The notes: generated by a model not told the origin, from the letters alone. A stretch of DNA of 64,000 bases from Salvator merianae (GCA_003586115.2 QVOM02000073.1:29463298-29527297); one strand, 5' to 3'. Positions 21,344-34,539 are shown, counted from the first letter of the stretch. Numbers and translations: made by a program.

Positions 21344-21759
21344 GGGCTTTTCACTGAACCGATCTGGCATGCCACAAATATAGTATACAACTGGAGTGTT
21401 CCAGCTGTCTCTGAACAAGGTCATCTGCATTTGGGATGGCTGTTCCAGGACAGTTCCCATGCCACTCCATGCTGTCTTGCGCTGCTCCAAAAGCTCCCCC
21501 AGATGACCCATTTCGGTTGTTTAATTTGGTGTGCCACTGAAATGAATCCTTCTGCTAAACTGGAACAGGGAGATTTATTGCCCTTCTGCATATCTCCTGG
21601 GCATGTTCACTTGTGAGTAGGATGACAGTAGTCATTGAGACCATACTACACTCCATCCAATGTAAATGGGGCAGTTTAGTAGGAGGTGTAGAAGAGAGAA
21701 GCCCAGAAGGGATCTAGGCTTCTCGCTGTACTGGGATACCAGTAAGCAAAAAAAGGTCC
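21344..21759. mobile_element. Harbinger-like MITE, family A, fourth copy
   Basis: The left end GGGCTTTTCACTG and right end AGCAAAAAAAGGTCC are weak versions of the family TIRs. The interior shares ATCTGCATTTGGGATGGC (compare ATCTGCATTTGGATGGCC in the first copy), and a late CTGTACTGGGATACCAGT block compares with GGCTAGGATACCACT of the second copy. It is shorter than the other copies, probably through internal deletion. Confidence 0.5.
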
Positions 21760-23054
21760 ACTGGTTATGTGTTGCCTAAAAAGGAGTTGTTTGAACATGG
21801 GGATTTATATTTTGAATAACAAATTATCTCCAAATCACTGTCAAATCAAAGATCATCTTGATTGTCATGGGCTAGTGAAAAATAATGGGTTTTCCTTGAT
21901 CCTCCAAACTGTTCATAGAATACCCCACCTCACTCTTAAACCATTTTGAAGACACAAAGCACAAAACATGGGATATTTGCAGAGGTAACATCAAAGCTGT
22001 GTCATATTTTTTTTAACAGTGAGCCCCAGATATTTCAGATTATTCCTTACTTTCTGTGAACATCAACACACAAAAACCTAGAATAACAATGTGAATTCCC
22101 CTTATTTTTAGAAACAGTGTCAACCATTGCAACCATGTATACAGTCTTATCTGTAAAAATGAAAGATAAGAACATAACAAATAGCAGAAGATATAACTGT
22201 GGAGCAGCTAGTTCAGTAGGTCATTCTTACAGTCACCAGATAGTTTAATAAGGAAGCCCACAGCCTCCTAGCATCTGGACTTTACAGTCACACCAGTACC
22301 TAGACCAGAGGAAGTCAAATAGGCTGATATAAGGCTGTCAATACTGCCTACAGTTGCATAATATTCATCAAAGTCTGCGTTTTCAACGATCCTCTGAATT
22401 TTAAACTACTTTTAAACTACATAAACAAGCCTCATGATAGCTGTCCATATGGATGAACTTATGGCATCATAAGTGCAGCGTTTTTCAGTAGAGGAATGAA
22501 ATAAAGAAACAAAAATTAATTTGATTTTCAAATCCTCATGTATCTACATGAATGTTAATGTGAGATCTTTCTTAAATTATAGTATCTCTAAAATGCATTT
22601 GTGCTAATGGAATGAAGCTGATTTTTTGCATCCCAATAATAGAATAAAGCAAGTTTTCAGAGCATGGGTCCTTATAAATCTTTCAGTCTAATTCCCATAA
22701 AACCTCTGCATTTTAAAGATCCTGCATTATACACAGTTGTCATGATGCAAGAAACGGCCATCAAGGCCATCAATTTTCACAGGTTCTTTGGATTTACCAG
22801 GGAATCTTATAAGTAAGAGGCCCCAGCCTTTTCTTGCCTGGAACTGCAAGCCCACCAATGATTTCTGGTCTGTAGCCCCCTGAAGAAAGATTGGGCAGCA
22901 GGATTTAGTGAAAGTTGGGGGAGGTACAGTGGTTTGTATAGAATGTCTTGAGGCTTCTATGTTTGAATGCCCAGAGAGTGCAGTCCAATGGAAAGCTTCC
23001 TTTTAGATAGTGGTCAGGTCCCATTTTGGAGTGGAACAGGCCTGTGGGCAGGCA
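21760..23054. other. no recognisable gene or element
   Basis: AT-rich sequence lacking recognisable motifs. A T8 run near 22006 and scattered AATAAA words are present, without a nearby open frame of interest. Confidence 0.45.
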
Positions 23055-23149
23055 TCTCAGTAAAATCACCTTGTTCACAATATTATCAGGCACCTCTCCA
23101 ACTTCAGAGGCACCTGATAATGCAGCAAACAAGGCATTTTCACTGAAGG
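23055..23149. repeat. imperfect foldback repeat (about 95 bp)
   Basis: The left arm CTCAGTAAAATCACCTTGTT plus ATTATCAGGCACCTCT (23056-23098) is inverted by AGAGGCACCTGATAAT plus AACAAGGCATTTTCACTGAAG (23106-23148) with a short loop. Pairing is mostly continuous with a few mismatches. The surrounding 22.85-23.25 kb may belong to the same decayed palindromic element, but no TSD was found. Confidence 0.6.
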
Positions 23150-25172
23150 TAGTAAATCACGCCTTACACCAGAAGGCAACCACAATGGGAGATTGTGCCC
23201 CCTTGGGGGTAGTGTGCTTATGTTGTGCTCTCTCATTCTGAAAGCAGATTGAAGGTGGATTAAAGTTTAGATGTAGCTGAACCCCTAATGTCAAAAGTCT
23301 TAAACCTTGTTATTGTATAAAAGCTTTTCTTTTTTTTAAATCACTCGCCTATTTTATAATAACCTTTCTCTCTCTCTTTCTGCCTTTCTCTTTGACTGAG
23401 TTTATGTAAGGAAGGTTTTCACTATCTGGCAAGTGAACATCTTTCAGTCTCCCATTGACCTTTTATTAAGACTCTAGCTGTGCTCAGTAGCAAAATTGAT
23501 TCTAATTGCATCACCATAGGTGACATTATTTAACCTGGAGCAAAAGCAATTGTTTTTATTCAAAATTATTCCTGCTTTCCCACTGATAGTTTTTTTTTTT
23601 TTTTTTTTTTTAAAAAAAGATATAATTGAATATGAGGAAAAAGCAAATAGGAGGGAGCTTTTCCCCTCTTTTCTACAGAGCTATGAATAGCTGTGATACA
23701 TAAAACGTTTTAGCTGATAACAGACAAGCCTTTTGTTTAAAAAATGATCCTACTTGATTTGAGCTCTGCATTTACCCACATGATATAAATGCAGCATGTT
23801 CTTTGGTAAAACAAACATCAAATATCAATACTCTATTGTCAGGCATCTGGTAAAGACAAAAAATGGGGAGCATAGGAAATTTCATTGTGACGTCTTGATA
23901 ATCAATGCACTTCCTTTCCACCAGCAGCTCAACTCATTAGAATCCCTAGCATGTGCTCATTTTCTCCTTGCTCACTAAAGCAAAATAAGAAGCAGCACAG
24001 AAGTCTATTAGCATTTATAGAAACATTTGTCAACAAGAACTTCGATGATATAATTTCTCCATGCCACCTGCTGGGATTCTATCCAATCTGGTTGGCAACC
24101 ACGTTGGCAGGGATTTTACAGATCACTGAAAGACACTGTAAATAAAATTGTCTGAATCCTATTTGCCTTTGGATATTAAGTTTAGCTAAGTTCTCTGGGA
24201 CATGACCTTCTATTCACTGAAATGACAGGGTCCCCTATGTTGCATTCCCCTCTTAGCTTTTCCCATTCATTTTAGACATATTAATAGCTGCAATGGGTCA
24301 GGAAATGTAAGCACTGGTGCAAATTATTCATTCACGAATTGAAAAAATAACATTTACAGGCAAAAGGCCAAAAGAGCAGGATTTTAGCTTGTAAAGCAGG
24401 AGACAATATTGAGGACTATCAAGATATTTAGTGGTGAATATTTTGCTCATTCTGTCATTTATATTCAAAACACTGCATCTGAATGACAGAAAAATTAAGC
24501 TAACTTTACTGTTACTTACACAGAAACACACAAAGTAGAAGACAAGTTGTTGAAGTGCATTCTATCTCTCACATCGGAGCAGTTTCATGGGCCTAACTTT
24601 TCCACCATTCAATTCTATTGACAGATGATTAACAGTGGCTTTGGAAAGAGATGTACTGGTAACTTCTGCACAGTGTGTGTTAGTGTGTGCCATAACTAGT
24701 GAGCAAACCAGGCCAAGATTGGAGTAGTGACCAGCAGCATACTCCAGGGGCTATCTGTATTGCCACAGCCTGATTCAGCACAATTTTGGAGTTGCTGACC
24801 AGGGCTGTGTTTGCTGAGCACCCAGAAATGATTCATTTCCAGGGCTGTTTCCAGGAGCCTGGAGAAATGGCATTGGGTTATTCACACTGGCTGAAGCAGC
24901 ACAGCTGTCTGCATGGCAGATGGCTGCTCTAGGAACACTTGGAAGACCACATTAAAGTGGTCCCTCCTTAATCCACTCCTTGGCAGCATTTTTTGAACCA
25001 GGGAGAAGCTACCTGCCTCCTTTGTATGGACAAGACTTTCCCTGGGAGGTAAAGTCTGTCAGGAACTATCTGCCAGGTGAATGCAGTGTTCCTGTGAACT
25101 GCTGTTGCAGCCTAGTGCGGAAGGTTCTAAGAGACTTTAGAGAGAATTCCAAGTGATGATGATTAGAGATTT
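23150..25172. other. no recognisable gene; poly-T run
   Basis: A T22 run followed by A7 lies at 23590-23618. A CT-rich patch (CTCTCTCTCTTTCTGCC) lies near 23367-23385. The remainder shows no recognisable frame, TIR pair or LINE motif. Confidence 0.45.
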
Positions 25173-25345
25173 TAAGAACATAGGAACATAAAAGGAGCCC
25201 TGCTGGATCAGGCCACAGTCCATCCTGTCTCATACAGTGGCTCACCAGTTGGCTCTGGATTAATCTCAAGTAGTAGACAAATGCAAAACCTTCACCTATT
25301 CTCAACTGCCTGCAAATGGCCTCTGCAGGCATCCTCCAAATGTAT
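25173..25345 (-). mobile_element. CR1 LINE, 3'UTR-only copy
   Basis: AAGAACATAGGAACATAAAAGG followed by AGCCCTGCTGGATCAGGCCA, a TCTCATACAGTGGCTCACC block and a CAAAACCTTCACCT block reproduce the 3'UTR of the CR1 at 6509-6730. No RT coding sequence is attached, so this is a severely 5'-truncated insertion on the minus strand. Confidence 0.88.
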
Positions 25346-28300
25346 GGGTCAATAATATTAAGAGAACGTTTTTCATGTTGAGGACTATGGCAAACAAGGA
25401 TGGAGACAAGAAGCACAAGTGAGATTGTTTCCTTACCTTGCTCTGACAGTAGCATGACTCCAGTGACACAGTATCTTGATATCCTCTTGTCATAGCACAA
25501 GCACGTGCATCGCTAGGTTATAAAGAGTAGAAGCTATGCCTTCTTAATGTTGTAACATAACTATTACGTATAATGGTCTTGGGGGATTGTGTTGTGTCTC
25601 AATCCAAAGTTGTCAAGCCACTGGATTGGATACCAGTGCTACAAAAAGGCATCAACACATTCTGAGTTTTTTTTTCTTTGTATATACCAACTTTCCATTA
25701 CTAATTGTTCTCCAAACATGTGCAACAATAACGTCAGCAGCTGTGCCAGATAGCCCACATAGATGAAGGTGATAAGAAAGATGCCCTGGGTTATATTGGT
25801 ATGAGGAAAATAGCTCTCCTAGGCACAATGTCTGCAGACTAATTGATTGCCGTCATGGAGAATTAACTAGCATGACGCCGTCAGCAAAAGGGGAGTGGAA
25901 AAATACACTCAAAATAAGCAGAGTTTCAAAGAAAAAAAGTTGTCACTTTATTAAAAATAAAAATACATTAAAATGCTCAAAATAGCAAAGAAAGTCAATC
26001 CACAATAAAAAAAAATCAGTCTCTACAGCTAATTGTCAAAGCTGTCAGTAAGGCAGAACTCTCAGAACAGTCTAAAGGATTGTCTCTGAGCATTCTCTCT
26101 AGATCAGCAGTGAACGCTCTGCCTCTGCTACAATATTCAAGTTAACTAGTTTCAGTTTCTATTGAGCGAAAGGCATGAAGGGGCATTTTACTTAGAAGGA
26201 TGATGATGATGATGATGATGATTTAACTGAAAAATCATTGCCTTTACCTGAACTGAGGGGTCTAAAGGGATAAGTTATAATAACCACAGGGAACTCCGAA
26301 TTAAGACATACATGGATTTTCTTACCATCTGGGGCATTGGTGACAGATATCCAGGTGTCCATCTGTGAGAAGGCTACAGAAAAGTTAAATGCAGAAATAG
26401 CAAAAAATAGGGCTTGGAGCTTGAATGGCTGGAACAAGCATTTGAGTCCAATCCAGGGAAGAGTCTTTAGCAGGAAATAGTTTACAATAGCCAGATAGCT
26501 TGAGGATGAAACCCAGAAAACATGGACAGTCTGGAAAATGATTGGGAAGCAGCCAGATGGGAGATTCAAATTGTGGTGAGATAGAAAGGTGATCTGGTGA
26601 CAGCAGAAGCCTCTGACTTGGAAAATGTAGCATTGTTGACTTCAGATGATGGAAAACTGCATTATGACTTGTCCCTGACCTATTTTTACCCTCATTTTAT
26701 GACATGGGATTGTCACCCAAAATGGGGAAACATCTCAGAGGTGGAGAAAAATGTGACTTAAATGTGATTCTATGATCAGTTTGAAATGGAACCAACACCA
26801 TATTTTTAGTGACAGGGCAGAGGTTGTGTGCTTGGTGCAAACTTTTGGGTAGTGGACAGAAGTATAGCTGTGTATGTGCCAGGTGCATATCACACCTCTG
26901 GGTGACTGCACACCTGTGATAATGATTGTTTGATAGTCCTGTCAGAGTTAAGATCATGGAGTAAGACTCACAGAGAAAAGCTTGTCACATGTTAGGACAG
27001 AGTTTCTTTTCCAAATCAAATTACTGTCAGGCAACATTCCTGATGTTTTCACAAAAGATTCACATGTGTACACAAAGAATGATGTTAGATGTTTCTCAGA
27101 GATAATCTGGACACAAGTTAATATCTCTTTGAATTCTGATTAGAATGCACCAGTTCTGGCTGGTTGTGCAAGGAATGCCATTCAACTTCATAATCAAGAC
27201 ATCCGGAGTACTGATTGTTTCAATGAAGGTCACTCCCTTGTGGGGGAAAGGGAGGGGGTCACAGGCAAAACTCAAACCTGTGCTTTTAAAATGGAATTTT
27301 CCTGTATCAAAATGGAGTTCAGATTGTCTGGTTTTAGGGCTTCCATGCACCATGGTTCATGCCCTGAGCCTGCAACAATTAGTATTAATGATAATTTAGG
27401 CCTTTCCTGATGCAGAGTACTGTCATGCCTTATGCACCAGAACAGCTTAATCTTAATTCTAATTAAAGAGCACATACAGTAACAAAGTCTGTTAATACTA
27501 AATCATTCTGATAACCTTCTAACACATGAGACCAAGGCAGAGACACAGGATGTATCTGCACAGCACCTCTTGACACAGTGGATGCTCTGGAAGAGCACAA
27601 GTTCCATACATCCTGTACATATTCTGGCATAAGAGTTTGTTACAGTGCTGTAAAGATAGTACAGGACTAAGTACCATCATAGTGCTTACTTCCACTTTTC
27701 CACTGTATCAACACTCAGGTAAAAATACTCCACTTCCTTTGGATCACGTTACATGGCCTGGCTTTTGGAACACTGGGAAGAGCCCACTTTCTATGCCATT
27801 CCCTATGTTCTTGAAAAAATTCCTGGCTGAGAACAAAGTGGAAGAATGAAAATTCTCTAGCTGTGATGGTTACATGGCCTGGAATGATGGTAAACAACAT
27901 ACTGCCACCTTGAGAAGAGCACAGCGTCTTTGTAGTGCTCTTCTCACTATGTTTCAATGACAGCCTCCACCATCATGCAGATCCTGCCACAGGCAATGCA
28001 GATGGTTCATCATTGGTGGAGTTTCAACTGAGATTAAGGATAATGTTAAACAGAGTTTCCAGTAAAGAGACATTTAATATTATTCCTCTCACCTACAGCA
28101 TACCTGTATTATCCTATTTACTACAATTCTTTATAACTATATCACATCATTTGCTTGTGAGATCAGTAGTAGCCTTTAAAGCAAGTACCCTATTTCATAG
28201 GAAGGAATCTAGATATTTTTATCTAAGGAATCCAGATTTTATATCTTAGGCAGTGGGAAGAACAGTACAAGCATAGCACTCTTCCCCCTCCAAATTAGGA

Positions 28301-30047
28301 GGAGCAAGCACTCTGCTTCAAGTGGTGATGTTCTGTCTGCATGCTACCTGATGCCCCCAACTGTCAAAATTGCAATGACGGTTACAAGCAGTGGCCTGGG
28401 ATATATTGGCTTTATTGGAAAAAATAACTCTACCCAGACACTAGTCCTTAAAAGCAGGATCTTTGGGAAAAGGTTTTTAAAATGGCAAATCACCCAAGTG
28501 AACCATAAAACAAAGGACGGATAGCATAAAAGCCTTCTCAGACACAAGATGCTTTAAAAGCAAGAGAATACACTTTATTAAAATACAGGGAAAACCTTTA
28601 AAAAAGCATAAAAATCAGCTCAACATCAATTCTGACAGGAAGTAGCAGACTATTAGATTCAAAAGACAGGGTATATGCAGGCAAAACAATGCAGCAGACT
28701 AACCCTATAGAGATCTCCCTCCCAGACACACACTGCACACGTGTAGGGCTAAACCAGGAAGGGGGAAAAAAAACTGGAACAGCTGCTTTTTAAGGACAAT
28801 TTTAGGGACAATTCAAAGTTAGGTTAAGAGGGAGGCTATAGGGAAGGGAAAAGAAAAAAAACCTTAAACCTCAGCTGCCCTAACCCTGGGTACCCCAGAC
28901 TGTCAGGAAACACACAGATGCCTCATCTTCTAATGCATTGTGTTGTCCTGCAATGTCTCAGTCTGTGAGAGAATGCAAAGCTGTAGCTCAAACAAAAGTC
29001 CTGGAAGGGAAATAGCAAGGCTAAAATAGCAGGACTGCCTTGAAAATGAAGCCAAAATCAGCAAAATATCTTTGAAATACAGCCCCCAAAGCAGGGGTGT
29101 TTTGAAAATGGAACTAGGAATCAGAAAAAGCATCCTTTTAGGGAGTCCATGAAACAAAACAAACAAAAAAAAATCAGTATTGAATTCATCACCTCAGACC
29201 TTTTCAGCAAGTCTCAGAAAGTCAGGAAACAGGTATGGTGGAAGTTTCATATTCTTTCTTTACTTGTGATATAGAATATTAAGGATAGTTGCTAGCTGTA
29301 GGCACATAACAATTCCAAACCATAATCATTCTCCACACCTTCTGTCCCAGTACCTGGTAGACAAAACATCCAGGCTCCCAGGCCTTCAGCATTCCAGCTA
29401 ACCAGCAACAAGGAGAACCTCCTGACAAGCAAACATGGCTGAGATCTGAGATGATACAAAAATGGCTGTGCAGTGGCCAACACGCTGACAGTCCTGGACA
29501 AACGAGTGATATCTCAGTGCTTAAGTCAATCAAGATTGGGACACATTCCCAACTAAATTCTATTACTGTAGGCTAACATTTCTGATGGGTATCTTCCAGA
29601 TGTTTATCAAAGTCTTTGTTTGAACAAAGATTGATCTGGGATGCCAATAGCTCTTTTAGTATTTCCTTTTAGACTCTGCCCACATAAATACCAGCTATCA
29701 CCATGCCATTTAAATGGATTAGTTCCTCCTGAATATGGGCTTCCTTCTGATTCAGTCTGCTTTTGTAGATGTCTCTATTCCAAGTCATTTTTGCTTTAGG
29801 CAGAGACAGAATATTTCAAATTGCTTCCTTGCCCTTTTTGTATCAAGGCCTGGTTTTTCTAACATAGGATCTGGTGCACAATTTGGTTCTGGTTCAGGCT
29901 CTCTGGTCCACTTCCCTATACTTTCAACCAAAATGCCAATCATAATATGTATCATAATATCCAGTAGTTTGCCACTTGCCTTTAGTGGCATAATATCGTA
30001 AGTTTCTTGTTTCTGGCGAGGGGCTGTATCAAGGGAATCTTCAGATA
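25346..30047. other. no confident gene; scattered retroelement-like tails and a GAT repeat
   Basis: Two places look like the minus-strand 3' ends of unclassified retroelements. Near 25950-25972 CTTTATTAAAAATAAAAATAC, and near 28571-28590 CTTTATTAAAATACAGGG, each read AATAAAG on the minus strand. A (GAT)n microsatellite lies at 26199-26222. The 27.1-27.4 and 29.2-29.5 kb blocks are open in several frames on both strands but carry no known motif. I cannot place elements with defined borders. Confidence 0.35.
26199..26222. repeat. (GAT)8 microsatellite
   Basis: Eight uninterrupted GAT units. On the minus strand it yields the poly-Ser C-terminus of a spurious frame at 26192-26569. Confidence 0.9.
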
Positions 30048-30262
30048 AAATTTTGATGGATGGAGCAGGGTTTCTCCATTCTGCATCAGGATCAGCTGTG
30101 ATTTAGGCATGGGAGGGGGAGATGCCTTGCCTTTGCTCCCTTGAGTCAAGATTTTTGACTCAAGGAGGGGAAGGAAAGGCACTTTCTTCCCTCCTTTGTA
30201 GAAATCACAGCTGATCCTAATGCAGAAGGAAGAAAGCCCCCCTCAGCTGTCAAAATTGCATA
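30048..30262. repeat. large near-symmetric palindrome (purine-rich foldback, copy 3)
   Basis: A long inverted repeat centred near 30153. Outer arms are GAGCAGGGTTTCTCCATTCTGC starting at 30063 against a GCAGAAGGAAGAAAGCCCCC stretch ending near 30244. Middle arms are ATCAGGATCAGCTGTGATTT against AAATCACAGCTGATCCTAAT. The inner arms are CCTTTGCTCCCTTGAGTCAA against TTGACTCAAGGAGGGGAAGG around a loop of a few bases. Weaker pairing (AATTTTGA against TCAAAATT) extends it to about 30048-30262. The interior words match the purine-rich repeats at 16.3 and 20.6 kb. It could be a foldback or MITE-type DNA transposon, but no TSD was recognised. Confidence 0.75.
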
Positions 30263-33200
30263 GATCTACCCTGGATCTTCCACGTTAAATTATGCAAAAT
30301 TTGTCAGTTATATATTGCATTATGATCCCACCTATTATTGTTGCATCCATCCAAGGAGCTAAGAGTGTTTAGCTTCACTTATCTATATAAAGGTATATGA
30401 AGGCATTCCATAAGAAAGAATTTACAGAAATCTTAAGTCTGCAAGCATTGCCCTTCTTTTGAGTCTTTCTTTTATACAGAAAAGTTCATGCTTTTTTTTT
30501 CTTGATAAAATACCATATAGACAGAATTTAGTGATATGCAAGAGTACTGGTGGGACCTCTTGTTATCTGCAATAAATTTTATTTCTTATCTGATAGACAT
30601 GAGTAGTCCTATATGATATATTTCCTCCCTGTCTGAAATTGTTTGCTTTGATACTGCCTTACGTGGAAGATATTAAATTGTTTTGATCTGTTTTTGTGTC
30701 AATATGAACAACTGGGTGAAAGAGCCATGTTCAAGATTTATGTTGTATCTTATGGTAGTGGGACGTTTAGCAGTGATAATGGTGTAGCTTTTTTCCTAGG
30801 GAACTCCAACTAGGGATACAAATCTGATGGTGAATCTGTATATAGAGGCAAAAGAGTTACAGATGACCCTTCCTTTTCATGCTTGCATTTAATCTATAAA
30901 CAGCAGGAGGGAAGTTATTCACTGGAGGGACTGTCTTTCACAGTGAATGGATGTTTTATCGCACCTAGGGAAAACAAAACAAATCCAATAAGTGCATACT
31001 TGAAAACTGTTTCCATCTAAAAGCTACTCAGCCAGCATTCTTTTTAGCACAATTTTGGCATTACAAAAAGGAAACATGTAAGGTTTATGTTGGGTTATTC
31101 ACTAGAACAACCTGACCTGCTATAAATGATAGTATCTTTGGAATCACATGTTCTAAGGATGCCTACAGCACCATTTTGGTCACTGATCACATAATTTATA
31201 GCATTGGTGCCCTGTTTTAGTGGTTGTTGAAATGAGAATTTACCTTCAGTGTAAGGTCACAAAATATATTTTAGACCTCTAGGGGAAAATATAACAAAAT
31301 GTGAAAGACAGTAGACAGGAAACTGTAAATAAAGAATCTGGGGGAAGGGGGTGTTTTTGTTTCAGAGAGATGGAGTACTTCCACTGTGAATTCTGTACAA
31401 TTTTTATATAAAGCTGCAGTGACATAAAAATGTATAGGAACAAAAAAAAAAGGCAGATTCCAATATTATTTTCTTTCAACAGTTTGAATATACATCATTG
31501 CCATCAACGATCAACCTCATTAACACCATTATCACCATCATCATATCATCCTTAGTCAGATTTCAAGTGATTTATTCACTGCACCATGAGTGTAGTTCAG
31601 GAAGAAATATATGGTGTACCTTTTTTGTCAGTGATTCTGCTTCTCAGATGTGTGAAGGACAAACTTCAGTTGGCATATGTACATAGATGAGCAAGAAAAG
31701 AGACAAATGCAAATAATTTAAAAGCTATAGGTTGTGGTAATTCTAGGTTAAACTCAAAACAGATAGGACGGGAGAGCTTTATCTAATTAAAGTCTAGATT
31801 ATTGTAAAACCACATCCCCATAGAACTCATTCAAATCTTTGAGCAAACATAAAGCATCTTTTAGAATAAAACTTTGGTTTGAAAACATTATGCACTCTTC
31901 CCATTTTTTACAATAAAAAACATCCTTTATAATATGCCTGCAAACATGATCATAGCCAATTGTTCCTTTTTCATTTCAGTTTTGCTAGATGGTTATCAGC
32001 AGGTGGAATTATTATCATCTACTCCCAATACTGAGATAATATAATTGTCTCATTTGTGCTTTATTCAGTGTTGCTACAGAATTATTTTAGACTGATGCTT
32101 TCCAAACTAGCTGTCAGAGTCCAAAACAGCACATTCTTCACTTCTTTTGAGGTTTCCCACAAAGGTTAGCCCAACAAACGTTTATGTTGTGGGCACATTG
32201 ATCTCAGGTTTCAATCCATATGTGCAATAAGACAGAGCTTTTTTCATTCACCCCTTTTCCAAGGACCATGCCATCTGTAGACACAGAAAAAACTGTCACA
32301 CAGTTTTCAAAATAAGCACCTTAAAAACCTACCTACCTTACTTCTCTTCCTCATCTTTGCCTTCCTTGATGATGAGCGTTCACCATTGATTGGTTAGTTG
32401 TCTGCTGTGTTTCCAAGGCTCTGATTGGTCACCCATCCACAGCAGCTGTTGCCAGACTAGGATTGGCTGCATGATCCTCCATAGCTTCCTGCACAATCCA
32501 ACCCAATGTTTTACCCTTGGAGTGATTATTTTTCATCAGAAAAAAAGGAGCACACATTCAGAGGTTTGGGGACATGCTAAGTCATTTTTATCTGTTTAAT
32601 GCATGCTTCTAGAGCCACAAATTCACCCAGAACACATGACTTTAATAGTGTCTGATACATCCCATGAAAGTCTTTGAAGGCAGGCAGTGGTACTCACATG
32701 TGATTTAGAACCAGGTACCAAAGGCAGTGGCATTCTCCTGGCACTGATGAGATATGTCATAAAAGCTAAGCATCAAGTAGCCTATTAATGGTGTTCTTGA
32801 ATCCACACATGCAGTAAACATGGCTGGGGGAGGTACCTCCCTTGTCACAGACATTTCACAGCCCCATCCTGGGTTGCCTAACAGATCTTTCTGGCTCCAC
32901 TGTCACCAGGTAAAACATATTACAAGAAATATTCATGCCTGCCTATGAGACGTCCTGCCAGTGTATGAAGTAACAACCTGGGTAGCAACTTGGGTAAAGG
33001 TCATGTGCTGAACTTTAGGTGCCTTTGAAGGGGCACTATAAACTGCTCCTAGAAGCTTTGGAATGGGGAAAGTGGAATCTAGATGCCCTGGAAGTCCATC
33101 AAAGGTGCCTTGATCATGAAATGAAGTCACAGTTAATATTTTAAACTAACTGCAGTTTCCAGGCAGTCTTCAAATATAGCTTCAAATTGTGGTTTTGGAT

Positions 33201-33850
33201 GATAATTACCTTGGAGTCATTGTAGCACTGGATTCTAAAAAATATGCTAAACTCTTCAGAAGTGACTGTAATTAGTAGAGAAGGAAGACTTGAAATGCCA
33301 GTAGAAGACACATCCACTGAATGGCTTCATACTCATACTTTTATTCTTGCTATGTTACCATATATGTTTTTGGAGGCCAAATGTATGGAAAGATGCACCT
33401 TATTAATAAGGAAAGACTTTATTAAAGATGTCTGAATTGCAGTTAGAGGTCAAGAACTGTCAGGTGCTTTTCTTAACAGTCCTCACCACTATTCTGTTAC
33501 TCCTGAGTAATGCTGTTGACAAACATCTCCCTCCTAAGAAGACAGCTTTACACAGTGTTCTGGTACCAAAAGCAGACAACTCCTTAGAGACTGAACATCC
33601 ATTAATTTGAACGGTTGCATGTACAATAATGGATCAGAAAAGTCTGGTATTTTTGGGTGAAGACAGAATCCATATTGAACAAACAGAAACCACATTAGAG
33701 TTCAAACTACATTTTAAAAGGCACAAGTATTGTGAAATATTTCTATTTACTCTTACCCCTCCTTTTATCTACAAGGAAGTACATGTGCGTAAATAAATGA
33801 AGAAAACGAATTACTGTATGACCATCCTGGCTTACCCTGACTCAATAGTG
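30263..33850. other. no recognisable gene or element
   Basis: Small simple-sequence patches only, such as CATTATCACCATCATCATATC near 31527-31547. Frames of 60-70 codons here lack motifs. No TIR pair or LINE block was recognised. Confidence 0.45.
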
Positions 33851-34208
33851 CAAGGATGTGCAAACTTTGATTCACATTTGCAAATTTTCACGTCAAAACT
33901 TTTTTTTTTTTGCATTTACCATTTTTGATCAAAATGAAACAGCCTCTTCTTTTGCAGAAATGAAAATTCATTGAATTTCCACATTATCACTATGTTTAAA
34001 CCATGAAAATGGCATTTTCAATGGGAAAAATGGGAAAATGTGAAAATTAATGCAAAAAAATGCATATTTGACACTGAAATTTGCTGATGAAACAAAAATA
34101 CAGACAGCAGTATTCATTTCATTTGACAGCAAGTATTTCATTTGACAGCAAGTCAAAAAAGTGTGTTTTTGTTTTTGTTTTGTGTGTGTGTACATCCCTA
34201 CAATAGAG
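33843..34208. mobile_element. AT-rich hAT-like MITE, copy 1 (350 bp)
   Basis: The element spans 33851-34200 with left end CAAGGATGTGCAAAC (a mutated TAGGGATGTGCAAA) and right end TGTACATCCCTA. The flanking octamers CAATAGTG (33843-33850) and CAATAGAG (34201-34208) agree at 7 of 8 positions, supporting an 8-bp TSD and a hAT-type origin. The interior contains GTTTAAACCATGAAAATGGC and TTTTCAATGGGAAAA, shared with the copy at 54214-54552. It has no coding capacity. Confidence 0.78.
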
Positions 34209-34539
34209 CATCCTGAAAACAGGCTTGCTCCAGGATAGGAACAAAAATAATCAATCGGAATTTGATATCTTTTGGAGCATTATGACACTTGCTATTATAT
34301 TAGTTGCTATCTGAGTAAACATCTCAGGAATCATATCAAGTATGGCTCCCAAGTGTGTACTTGTAAAAAATGTTTCTTGTTTTGAAACTTTACAAACAAA
34401 ATTTCTTTGCACATTGCTGGGGGTTCCCACCTGCGTACCCAGTGCTGCTGTTTGATTGGAGATGGGTCAACCAAGAATTGAGACTTGAATTTGGATCCCC
34501 AAGATTGACTATTGGTTAAAATTGAATTTCTCTTTAATG

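Noticed and set aside
26192..26569. 125-codon minus-strand frame with poly-Ser tail
   Set aside because: The tail is the GAT microsatellite and the rest lacks recognisable features.
25925..28620. LTR retrotransposon suspected from CTTTATTAAAA-type tails
   Set aside because: No pair of direct repeats with TG...CA ends, primer-binding site or gag/pol motif was seen.
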